Shown: positions 43,760 to 52,869 of the stretch, in pieces | Numbering within the stretch: position 1 is the first letter of the stretch | Layout of the letters: each line of letters begins with the position of its first letter | NCBI GenBank assembly: GCA_022824565.1 | Contig: JAJDZQ010000103.1 | Coordinates: 37,590-101,589 of the forward strand | DNA from: Anaerolineae bacterium | GTDB taxonomy: Bacteria; Chloroflexota; Anaerolineae; Aggregatilineales; Phototrophicaceae | DNA: 64,000 bases | Reading direction: 5' to 3' | Made by a program: the position numbers and the translations under genes | Notes under the pieces: generated by a model | Seen by the model: only the letters and a program-made list of their open reading frames with translations | Database searches by the model: none | Told to the model about the DNA's origin: nothing

Positions 43760-46273
43760 CTAGGTCCCGTCATCGCTGTCTTCGATTTCAATGACGACTG
43801 TGCCGCGGTCGGGGTCGGCCGCTACAGCCGGGGCGGAAAGGGCGGGTAGCTCATCTGTTTCGGTGCTGGCAGGCGCGGGGTCGGTCACCAGTTGGGCGGG
43901 CGCATTGGCAGGCAGGATTGCGCTGTGTCCAGATGGGAAGCTGATCTCGGTGCCCGCCTCGCTGCGTTGCACGATGACGCCATGCTGCACGATGCGGACA
44001 GGCGCGCCCCAGCTGAATTCGCTGACCAGCACACATTCTGCATTGCGAATCTGCACGCCCAGCGCATCGCTCAGCCACTGTAGCGGCGCGATGCCAGCCA
44101 CATGATGCGCTTCGCCAAAACCTTGCACTTCATCGGCATGATAAAATTGCGACAGCCGGCCTTCGCGCTCCAGCACACGCGCCAGATGCCTCAAAATTCG
44201 CTGTAGCAGGGCGGAGGATTCGGCGCGAAAGCCAGTGGCCAGCAAGCCTTCGCCCAGCAGCGCCTGCCAAAACATCCAGATGCCGCCACCGCCGCGCGCA
44301 TTGGATGGGTCGAAGTTTGGGTCGCTGGCGCTTACCATGGACAAGCCGTTGGGTCGCAGAAAGTGCGCCTCATCCAGCGCCAAAGCGGCAATTGCTTCAG
44401 ACCGCTGCTTCGGCAGGCGACCAGTCCACAAGGGCAACAGCGCGTTGATATCCAGCCGGCTGCTGTCGATGGTGCTGGCATAGACCTTGTATACGCGGCT
44501 TAGCCCAGCAATTTCCAGGCTGTGCAATGCCGAAAGCGGCAGGGGAACCGTGAATACGCCTTGTCGGTTTTGCCATCGAAATTCGTCGACACCCGCCACG
44601 ATCGTGCAAGGCGCGCCGTCTTTGTCTTGCCCGACGAGCATGAGGCGGATGCGCGGCACCTGGCTCACACCGCCGACAATGCGCACAATCACACGGGCCA
44701 GCGGTGAAAAAGTCTCGTTGATGACATGCCGCTCGTCGCCAGCGCCACCCCGCAGCAACGTTATACCTGGGCTGTGCGTGTGCGTATCGCGGTCGCGGTA
44801 CCCATAGCGCGAGCCCACCCAGAATTCTTCCAACAAGTCCTCTAACTGCGCGAGCTGTTGCCTGTGCATCGCCTGCGCATCGGCATCGCCCAATCTCCCC
44901 GCCAGTTGGCACAACGCAGCGGCTTCCGAAATCATATAAGCGAGCAGGTCGGGCGTTTCTAGCAGGCGGATATCGACGCCCTGCGCCCAACCGCGCCCCA
45001 ACCCAAAGGTCGGAAAAGCCACATAACCCAACTGCCGCTCCGATTGCCATTCTGGCGCGCCATCGCCATCGGCATCCATGTCGTCCGCGAGCCAGCGCAA
45101 AAAGAACTTTCGCAAGCCCGGATAAATCTCTTTGGCGAATTCCTCATCAGCCGTGTGCTCAACTACCAGCCAGCTCAGTCGCGCCAGCAAGGGCATCATC
45201 AGCAACTGTTGGCGCTGCCCACCCAAACCGGGCTGGCGATCGATGAAGCCGCTCGCGTCCTGGGTTGCCAGGTAATTGCGGATGACCGCCTTGGCCAGCG
45301 ACGGCTCGATGCCAGCGATGGCGGGTAGCGCGAGATAGGCCGCCGGCGGATCTTGCCCAGCCCAGGCGCGAATATGGTCATCGCCCCGGCCATTGCGACT
45401 CCAGCCGCGATTGTCTGCCCGGCTGCCGACAAACGACGGCTGCGTCAGCGCATCGGTGGCATTCATAAAGGCTTTCAACACAGTGGCATACGACAAATCA
45501 ATGACGATATCCCAAGCGGCGTTGCCCGTGCTGATTGTCGGCACAGCGGCGGCCTGGCGGTCGATCTGCGCATAGTGCCGGTCCCAGGGGCGCGACAGCC
45601 AGTTCATGGCCAGGCTGAACGAATCGCGCATATCGGCTAGTCCCGCGCAAACAAAAGGAATGCGCGCCGCGTGCCCGGCCTTTAGCATGAAGCGCGCGCC
45701 CAGCCTGGCGCCACGGATGCGCCCGCCGTAGATTTCCATACTGGCGCCTTTCAAAGCGACCACCGGATTGATATTGCCGATTTCGCCAAGGTGCAGCGCC
45801 ACTGTGCCATCCGCCAAAGTCAGCACATTCAGCCTGCGTTTGCGCCCGCCGATAATCACGTTGCCGCGCAATTCCAACTGGACAGACAAAGCTTCGCCGC
45901 TGTGATTGCTCAGCTGGAATTCGCCGCCAGCAGCCCGCGATTCCATCGCCCAGAAGCGCGCGACCACCGGCAAATCTGCCCGTGGCGAGGCCTCAAGCTG
46001 GATCATGTTGGGCGCAAAATGCGTGATGACAGGACCTTGCGCATAAGCCCACTGCTGTTGAATGGTTTGATCGCCCAATCGGAAAACGGGCTCGAGGCTG
46101 ACGAGGTCGGCGCGACCGCCAAATTGTGTCTGGAAGGCCAGCGCTGCTTCGTTTCGCGCCCCCAGGCTCACGCGCCAGGCTTGGTCATCGCCATAATCTG
46201 TGCGGCTGCCGCGCGCATCGGCCGCGATGACATAGTCAAATGGCTTGGCGGGGTCGAGCTGTTGTCGCCGCAA
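43760..46273 (-). CDS. Alpha/alpha-barrel glycosidase-like protein (amylo-alpha-1,6-glucosidase / MGH1 type)
   Basis: An 837-residue protein whose C-terminal half looks like an (alpha/alpha)6-barrel glycosidase, with repeated helical segments and acidic-aromatic clusters (for example EFWVGSRYGYRDRD and GGGIWMFWQALLGEGLLATG). The N-terminal half is beta-rich. A debranching, trehalase-like or glucosidase role is inferred from family pattern and from maltose-type transport genes across the divergent gap. The TTG at 46273 has no good Shine-Dalgarno site and coherent domain sequence seems to begin right at it; the true start could be slightly upstream at a non-standard codon. Substrate not known. 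Confidence 0.65.
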   Translation of the reverse strand: MRRQQLDPAKPFDYVIAADARGSRTDYGDDQAWRVSLGARNEAALAFQTQFGGRADLVSLEPVFRLGDQTIQQQWAYAQGPVITHFAPNMIQLEASPRADLPVVARFWAMESRAAGGEFQLSNHSGEALSVQLELRGNVIIGGRKRRLNVLTLADGTVALHLGEIGNINPVVALKGASMEIYGGRIRGARLGARFMLKAGHAARIPFVCAGLADMRDSFSLAMNWLSRPWDRHYAQIDRQAAAVPTISTGNAAWDIVIDLSYATVLKAFMNATDALTQPSFVGSRADNRGWSRNGRGDDHIRAWAGQDPPAAYLALPAIAGIEPSLAKAVIRNYLATQDASGFIDRQPGLGGQRQQLLMMPLLARLSWLVVEHTADEEFAKEIYPGLRKFFLRWLADDMDADGDGAPEWQSERQLGYVAFPTFGLGRGWAQGVDIRLLETPDLLAYMISEAAALCQLAGRLGDADAQAMHRQQLAQLEDLLEEFWVGSRYGYRDRDTHTHSPGITLLRGGAGDERHVINETFSPLARVIVRIVGGVSQVPRIRLMLVGQDKDGAPCTIVAGVDEFRWQNRQGVFTVPLPLSALHSLEIAGLSRVYKVYASTIDSSRLDINALLPLWTGRLPKQRSEAIAALALDEAHFLRPNGLSMVSASDPNFDPSNARGGGGIWMFWQALLGEGLLATGFRAESSALLQRILRHLARVLEREGRLSQFYHADEVQGFGEAHHVAGIAPLQWLSDALGVQIRNAECVLVSEFSWGAPVRIVQHGVIVQRSEAGTEISFPSGHSAILPANAPAQLVTDPAPASTETDELPALSAPAVAADPDRGTVVIEIEDSDDGT

Positions 46274-46472
46274 GTGCTGGAATTGTCTGATGGCGCACCT
46301 TGCTTTCGTCTGGATGGCAGAACTCTAGCCTATGCAGATGGCCAAGACAACGGCGAAGGCCTGGCCGCCTGTGTGCTACAATGCCTACGCAGCGGCTGAA
46401 AAAAGCTGTGATAGACGTTTTGCAGCCTGTACGCGCTGGCAGCTGGCGCGGTTGCGAGAGGATGTGCCCACG

Positions 46473-46802
46473 GTGGATGCCAAGCCAAGCCATATCACAT
46501 TGAACAAGAGCGAAGCAGAGTTGACGATTTGCTGGGACGATGGACTGGTGAGCCGTTATCCGCTGGCGCAACTGCGCGAAGCCTGTCCCTGCGTTGAATG
46601 CCGCGGCGGCCATGCCAACATGGGGTTGGAATTCGCGCCCGACAACCTGCTCACCCTGACGCCCGCCCGTTCGTATGGCATCACCAACCTGAGCGCGGTG
46701 GGCAATTATGCGCTGCAGCCCAGCTGGGACGATGGCCACCACACCGGCATCTACACCTGGGACTACCTGCGCCACCTGTCGCCGCAGCAGCCTGAAAAGT
46801 AA
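46473..46802 (+). CDS. DUF971 family protein
   Basis: A 109-residue protein of the DUF971 family (gamma-butyrobetaine hydroxylase-like N-terminal domain). The core reads ITLNKSEAELTICWDDGL, and the cysteine cluster CPCVEC is at C38/C40/C43. GTG at 46473 is chosen from the family length and from GAGAGGA upstream; the longer open frame adds an unrelated cysteine-containing stretch. It is divergent from the glycosidase and directly upstream of malE. Often linked to iron-sulphur assembly, but the role is unknown. Confidence 0.78.
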   Translation: MDAKPSHITLNKSEAELTICWDDGLVSRYPLAQLREACPCVECRGGHANMGLEFAPDNLLTLTPARSYGITNLSAVGNYALQPSWDDGHHTGIYTWDYLRHLSPQQPEK

Positions 46803-46811
46803 GCAATCGCT

Positions 46812-46839
46812 TGCGCCAACGACAGCAAAGTTTATAATC
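46812..46839 (+). promoter_or_regulatory. Sigma70-type promoter of malE
   Basis: TTGCGC, 16-bp spacer, TATAAT, about 53 bp upstream of the malE ATG. It overlaps no gene; the -10 is perfect. Confidence 0.65.
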
Positions 46840-46891
46840 TGTGCGTCATACCCAGGTGTTTCACAATGCCAACGAGACAGAGGAAAATCCC

Positions 46892-48082
46892 ATGAAACTC
46901 GCGAAGTTATGCTTGATCCTCGCTATTTTGCTGATGGCGAGCGCATTTGTCGTTTCGGCGCAGGACGATGGTTTGGTCGTCTGGGCGGATGAAGCCCATG
47001 CGCCGGTTGTCGAAGAGATTGCCGCGCAGTTCACCGCCGACTTTGATATTCCAGTCGTCGTGCACGAGATCGGCTTTGGCGATATCCGCGATCAATTCAA
47101 GACCGCGGCACCGGCTGGCGAAGGTCCCGATGTGCTGATGGGTCCGCATGACTGGCTGGGCGAGATGGCTGTCAACGGCTTGCTGGCAGAGATCGACATT
47201 ACAGACATTGTCGACCAATTCCTGCCCTCGGCTGTGGCGGCATTCGTCTATGAAGGCGTCCAGTATGGCATGCCCACCTCGGCGGAAAATGTCGGCTTCT
47301 TGCGCAATACCGACCTGGTGCCAGACAACCCGGCCACCTGGGACGATGTCCGCGATATTAGCGAGAGCTTGCAAGCCAGCGGCGATGCGCAGTATGGCTT
47401 TATCATGTTCGACAACAACCCCTACCACTTCTTCCCCCTGCAAACGGCATTTGGTGGCTATGTCTTTGGCTTGACCGAGGCCGGCTATGACCCGAACGAT
47501 GTCGGCATTGACAGCGAAGGCAGCATCGCCGCGGCCGCCTATCTGGAAGCCTATGGCACAGATGGCTTGATGCCGACGGGCATCGACTACGAAGTGATGC
47601 ACTCGATGTTTGAATCGGGCGATGCCGCCATGATCATCACCGGACCTTGGGCGATCCCGCGCATCCTGGAATCGGGCGTCAACTTCGAGGTAGCCAGCAT
47701 TCCCGCTGGTCCAGGTGGCGCCGGCAAGCCATTCCTGGGTGTTTGGGGCTTCATGATTAGCGCCTTCAGCGAGAACAAACTGGCCGCCGAGACCTTCGTG
47801 CTCGACTATGTTGGCACGCCCGAGGGCATCGAATCGCTGTATAGCGCCAGCCCGCGCCCGGCCGCCATGATCGAAGTCCGCGAGGCGATGGAAGATGAAC
47901 TCACGGTCGGCTTTGCCAACGCTGGTGTCGAGGGCTTGGCCATGCCGGCAATCCCAGAAATGTCGTCGGTGTGGAGCGCCTGGGGCAATGCCATGGAACT
48001 GGTGCGCACGGGCGAGCTGGATGCCGAAACCGCCTTCAGCAACGCTGGCGAGCAGATTCGTTCGCTGCTGGCAGACGAATAA
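46892..48082 (+). CDS. malE: Maltose/maltodextrin-type sugar-binding protein
   Basis: A 396-residue extracytoplasmic solute-binding protein. Signal peptide MKLAKLCLILAILLMASAF followed by VVSA, with cleavage expected after A23; no lipobox cysteine at the cleavage site, so membrane attachment must differ from the usual Gram-positive lipoprotein. The mature protein has the family pattern, including VLMGPHDWLGEMAVNGLLA and GVQYGMPTSAENVGFLRN. AGAGGAAAA precedes the ATG. It is the first gene of malE-malF-malG. Substrate assigned by family only. Confidence 0.88.
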   Translation: MKLAKLCLILAILLMASAFVVSAQDDGLVVWADEAHAPVVEEIAAQFTADFDIPVVVHEIGFGDIRDQFKTAAPAGEGPDVLMGPHDWLGEMAVNGLLAEIDITDIVDQFLPSAVAAFVYEGVQYGMPTSAENVGFLRNTDLVPDNPATWDDVRDISESLQASGDAQYGFIMFDNNPYHFFPLQTAFGGYVFGLTEAGYDPNDVGIDSEGSIAAAAYLEAYGTDGLMPTGIDYEVMHSMFESGDAAMIITGPWAIPRILESGVNFEVASIPAGPGGAGKPFLGVWGFMISAFSENKLAAETFVLDYVGTPEGIESLYSASPRPAAMIEVREAMEDELTVGFANAGVEGLAMPAIPEMSSVWSAWGNAMELVRTGELDAETAFSNAGEQIRSLLADE

Positions 48083-48123
48083 TCGGCGGCGACCACGGTC
48101 GTTGACAAAAGCGCAAGTGTAGG

Positions 48124-48172
48124 AGCGGGGGAGCGCCAATCGCAAGAGCGCCCCCTGCTATTTTCTTTTTTT
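48124..48172 (+). terminator. Terminator-like hairpin between malE and malF
   Basis: AGCGGGGGAGCGC pairs with GCGCCCCCTGCT (one bulged base), with an 11-nt loop, followed by ATTTTCTTTTTTT. It lies 41 bp after malE and 30 bp before malF. Such intra-operon terminators let the binding protein be made in excess over the permeases. Confidence 0.8.
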
Positions 48173-48201
48173 GCGCGCTTGTTGCCCATTTTGCAGATGT
48201 C

Positions 48202-49830
48202 ATGAATCGTCAAGCGGCAGCGGACAATCCCATTCGGCGCAACCGCGGCGGCAGCGATGTGCTGCGGCTGTTCGTCACCTATTTGGCCCTGGCGCTGGTG
48301 GATGCCTTCGCGCTCTATCTGATCTATGTATTTGCCGCGGACGGCGTCATCGAGTTGGCGGTTGCGGTGGGCGTCGTCACCGTCGGCGTCAACATCATCA
48401 ACTTGCGCCAGGGTTTGTATGCGCTGCGTTGGATCGCCCCGGCGCTCTCGCTGATGGTGCTGATGGTCGTTTACCCCATTGTCTATACCGTCTATGTGTC
48501 TTTCACCAACTTCGGCGATGGCAACCTGCTAACCAAGCAGCAAGTCATCCGCATCCTCTCCCAAGAGACCTATTTGCCCGAAGGCGGCCAGGTGTATGCC
48601 TGGGCAATCTATGCCAATGCCGCTGGCGATTATGCCCTCTGGCTGACCGATCGCAACGCTGGCGACCGCTATTATTTCGCTACTTTGGGGGAATTCGAGG
48701 CGGTAGAATCGGTGGCGGCCGGCGCAGACTTGCCAGCGGAATATCGGGGCTATCAATTGCTTGGGCGCAGAGAAGCGCTGCAGGCGGCGCGCGAAGCAGA
48801 AGAGCTTGGCTTTGGCACGGCCGACCAGCCCATCGGCATCGCTGGTCGCAGAGAAGCCGGCGAATTCGCGCAGCGCTTGGTGTATCAGCCCGAGACAGAC
48901 GCCATCCTCGACATGGAAACAGGCTCGCTGTATCGCGCAGTGTATGAGTATGGACGCGATGAAACAACTGGCGAGCCCTATCAGACCGGGCAATTCGTCA
49001 ACGACCAGGGCGACACATTGCGCACGGGTTTTCGCGCGGGCATCGGCACACAGAACTTCATTAGTTTCATCGACAACGATGAAATCCGCGGTCCGCTGAT
49101 CCGCATCTTCTTGTGGACGATCGGCTTTTCGCTGGCTTCTGTATTTACGACCTTCGCGCTGGGGCTTTTCTTCGCGCTGATTATGCAAAACCAGCGCATC
49201 CCCCTGCGCAAAGCCTTCCGCACCCTGCTGATAATTCCCTGGGCGATCCCCGGTTTGATCTCCGTAGCCGTGTGGCGGGGTATGCTCAATGAGAATCTGG
49301 GCGTGGTTTCCAACATCATCCGCGCCTTTGGCCTGGAGCCGCCGCCCTTTTTCATCGATCCCGGCTGGGCGAAGCTGGGAATCTTGCTGGTCAATCTGTG
49401 GCTGGGCTACCCCTATTTCATGCTGGTATGCAGTGGCGCGTTGGCGGCTATTCCCACCGATATGTACGAAGCCGCCGAGGTGGATGGCGCGGGCTGGTGG
49501 CGCAAGTTCCGCGATTTGACCCTGCCGCTGCTATTGGTGGCGGTGGGTCCGCTGTTGATCGCGTCCTTCACATTCAATTTCAACAACTTCACGATTATCG
49601 AGGCCTATGACGAAGGCGGACCGCCCATGAAAGAAGCGGGCAACCTGCCGGCCGGGCACACCGATATTTTGATCAGCTATGCTTTTCGGCTGGCATTTGG
49701 CTCGGGGCGCGGCTCAGACTTTGGCCTGGCATCGGCAATCACGATCGTCATCTTCGCCATGGTCGCCTGTGTCACCTTGCTGCAATATCGGCTGACCAAG
49801 GGCTGGGAGGAGACATCGGAAAATGTCTAG
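48202..49830 (+). CDS. malF: MalF-type sugar ABC permease
   Basis: A 542-residue permease, longer than ordinary sugar permeases but like E. coli MalF. Several N-terminal helices (about 25-100) are followed by a soluble extracytoplasmic segment of about 190 residues (105-290), equivalent to the MalF P2 loop that contacts MalE. Further helices follow and the EAA cytoplasmic motif EAAEVDGAGWW lies near residue 423. Overlaps malG by 8 bp. No ATPase (MalK/MsmX) gene lies in this window, so it probably uses one encoded elsewhere. Confidence 0.9.
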   Translation: MNRQAAADNPIRRNRGGSDVLRLFVTYLALALVDAFALYLIYVFAADGVIELAVAVGVVTVGVNIINLRQGLYALRWIAPALSLMVLMVVYPIVYTVYVSFTNFGDGNLLTKQQVIRILSQETYLPEGGQVYAWAIYANAAGDYALWLTDRNAGDRYYFATLGEFEAVESVAAGADLPAEYRGYQLLGRREALQAAREAEELGFGTADQPIGIAGRREAGEFAQRLVYQPETDAILDMETGSLYRAVYEYGRDETTGEPYQTGQFVNDQGDTLRTGFRAGIGTQNFISFIDNDEIRGPLIRIFLWTIGFSLASVFTTFALGLFFALIMQNQRIPLRKAFRTLLIIPWAIPGLISVAVWRGMLNENLGVVSNIIRAFGLEPPPFFIDPGWAKLGILLVNLWLGYPYFMLVCSGALAAIPTDMYEAAEVDGAGWWRKFRDLTLPLLLVAVGPLLIASFTFNFNNFTIIEAYDEGGPPMKEAGNLPAGHTDILISYAFRLAFGSGRGSDFGLASAITIVIFAMVACVTLLQYRLTKGWEETSENV

Positions 49831-50935
49831 CCCTGCCCACAAGCGCAAGCGGAGCCGCTACACGGTGGCGCAAAATGCCCAGCTGGCGCTGCAAATCATC
49901 ATCTTGATCGCCGCGGTGGTCTTCGCCTTGTTTCCGATTATCTGGGTGGCTTCTGCGGCTTTGAACCCCGCCCAGTCTATGGTGACGCAGTCCATCATCC
50001 CGCCCTTGCCCGAGGTCCGCGTCGTCTATGCCAAAGAGCCCGGCACTTTGCTGCAGATTGCCGCGCCCAATGGCACACGCGTCGAACGCAGCGCCGAGCT
50101 GGTCTTGCTGGTAGAAGTCGCTGGCAAAGAAAAAGAGCTGCGCGCCATCAAAAATGGCTATGTAGAAAATATCCGCATCGCTGTCGGCGAAGCCTATGCC
50201 GAAGGCGCTGCGCTCTACGACATCAGCTCCAGCTATTTCATCAACTTCGACACTTTGCTGAACACGCCGCGCAAGCCGTTCCTGCGCTGGATGTTCAATT
50301 CCTGCGTCATCGCCAGCCTCTCCGCGGTCGCCATCGTGCTGGTCACGGCTTTCAGCGCCTATTCTTTTTCGCGGTTTCGCTTTTATGGCCGCCGCAGCCT
50401 GCTGGTGTTGATCCTGCTCGTGCAGGTATTTCCCAACTTGCTGGCGCTGGTTGCCATCTACCTGATGCTGCAGCAGATTGGCAATCACATCCCGTTTTTG
50501 GGATTGAACACGGCTGGCGGCTTGATGCTGGTGTATATCGGCGGCGGCATGGGCATCAACATCTGGCTGATGAAAGGCTTCTTCGATTCTGTCCCGCGCG
50601 ATATTGATGAGTCGGCCTTGGTCGACGGCGCGAGTCACTGGCAGGTCTATTGGTATCTGATCTTTCCGTTGGTGCGCCCCGTGCTGGTCGTGGTGGGCAT
50701 TTTGTCATTCGTCGGCACCTACAACGAATTCGTGCTGGCGCGGGTGATGCTGCGCGACAAAGACACCTGGACTTTGATGGTCGGGCTTTGGCAATACATC
50801 AGCGCCAACTTCGCGCAAGACTGGGGCGTGTTTGGCGCGGGCGCAATCATCGGCGCGCTGCCCAGCCTGGCGATTTATCTGATGCTGCAAGAGCAGATCG
50901 TCGGCGGTTTGACTCAGGGCGCGGTCAAGGGCTAG
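49823..50935 (+). CDS. malG: MalG-type sugar ABC permease with inserted lipoyl-like domain
   Basis: A 370-residue permease. TM1 (about 21-44) is followed by an extra extracytoplasmic domain (about residues 65-134) that reads like a biotinyl/lipoyl barrel-sandwich hybrid: PNGTRVERSAELVLLVEV, then AIKNGYVENIRIAVGEAYAEG. Ordinary MalG has only a short loop here. The remaining helices and the EAA-type motif (DESALVDGASHW, near residue 262) are normal. The usual lipoylated or biotinylated lysine is not clearly present. Ends 7 bp before the MaoC gene. Confidence 0.88.
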   Translation: MSSPAHKRKRSRYTVAQNAQLALQIIILIAAVVFALFPIIWVASAALNPAQSMVTQSIIPPLPEVRVVYAKEPGTLLQIAAPNGTRVERSAELVLLVEVAGKEKELRAIKNGYVENIRIAVGEAYAEGAALYDISSSYFINFDTLLNTPRKPFLRWMFNSCVIASLSAVAIVLVTAFSAYSFSRFRFYGRRSLLVLILLVQVFPNLLALVAIYLMLQQIGNHIPFLGLNTAGGLMLVYIGGGMGINIWLMKGFFDSVPRDIDESALVDGASHWQVYWYLIFPLVRPVLVVVGILSFVGTYNEFVLARVMLRDKDTWTLMVGLWQYISANFAQDWGVFGAGAIIGALPSLAIYLMLQEQIVGGLTQGAVKG

Positions 50936-50942
50936 CTTAGTC

Positions 50943-51824
50943 ATGCCGCCGCCTTCGCTGGGACAAGTCGCCGCCGCCATCGGCCAGGAGCTGCCAAAGC
51001 TGCATTTTCGCTATAACCAGCGCGATGCGGTGCTGTATGCCCTGGGCATTGGCGCGCCTGCCGATCCGCTAGATGCCGGCGAGTTGCGATCGGTCTACGA
51101 GCTAAGCCCCGATTTTCAGGTTCTCCCGACCTTCGCCGTCCTCTTCAGCAAAGACCTGATCAGCCAGTTGCTGACGGGCTGCATCGCGGGCATCCAATAC
51201 GAGCCGATGCGGCTGCTGCATGGCGAGCAAGAGCTGGACTTGCATCGCCCCTTGCCGCCCAGCGCAACAGTGACATCGCGCCTGCGCATAGCCGATATTC
51301 AGGACAAAGGCAGCGGCGCTTTGATCAAATTTGCGGTGGAGAGCGCGACAGAAGCGGGCCTAAAATTGGCCAGCGCGCGCACAGCGGTCTTCATTCGCGG
51401 CATCGGCGGTTTCGGCGGTCGGCGCGGCGAAAATGTCAAGCTGCCACCACCAGCGCGTCCGCCAGATTTCATGCACAAAGAAGCTACCTTGCCAACGCAG
51501 GCGCTGCTCTATCGCCTGGCGGGCGATGCCAATCCGCTGCATGCCGACCCACAGATGGCTGCTCGCGGCGGCTACCACGCGCCCATTCTGCACGGGCTTT
51601 GCACATTTGGCTTCGCGGCCCGCGCGATCATCAAATGCTGCTGCGGAAACGACGCCTCGCGTCTGCGCTCGATACGCTCGCGTTTTAGCCAGCCTGTCTT
51701 CCCTGGCGAGACGCTGATCACCAAGATTTGGTCGCTGCCCGGGGGCGAAGTCCGCTTCCAGACGCACAGCCAGGAACGGGCTGCAATCGTGTTGAGCCAC
51801 GCGGGCGCGCAAGTGGTGGAGTAG
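50943..51824 (+). CDS. MaoC-like double hot-dog hydratase
   Basis: A 293-residue enzyme of the hydratase-2 (MaoC) type with two hot-dog halves. The C-terminal one has the catalytic motif GDANPLH (G194-H200), followed by HAPILHGLCTFG. Family members hydrate (R)-specific enoyl-CoA thioesters. It starts 7 bp after malG and ends 3 bp before galT. The position within a sugar operon does not fit fatty-acid metabolism, so linkage may be incidental. Confidence 0.85.
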   Translation: MPPPSLGQVAAAIGQELPKLHFRYNQRDAVLYALGIGAPADPLDAGELRSVYELSPDFQVLPTFAVLFSKDLISQLLTGCIAGIQYEPMRLLHGEQELDLHRPLPPSATVTSRLRIADIQDKGSGALIKFAVESATEAGLKLASARTAVFIRGIGGFGGRRGENVKLPPPARPPDFMHKEATLPTQALLYRLAGDANPLHADPQMAARGGYHAPILHGLCTFGFAARAIIKCCCGNDASRLRSIRSRFSQPVFPGETLITKIWSLPGGEVRFQTHSQERAAIVLSHAGAQVVE

Positions 51825-52865
<1,041 letters not shown>

Positions 52866-52869
52866 CCGC

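Noticed and set aside
50015..50224. MalG insert as a biotinylated or lipoylated carrier domain
   Set aside because: The lysine hairpin normally found in the modified turn is not clearly present, so only the fold resemblance is claimed.
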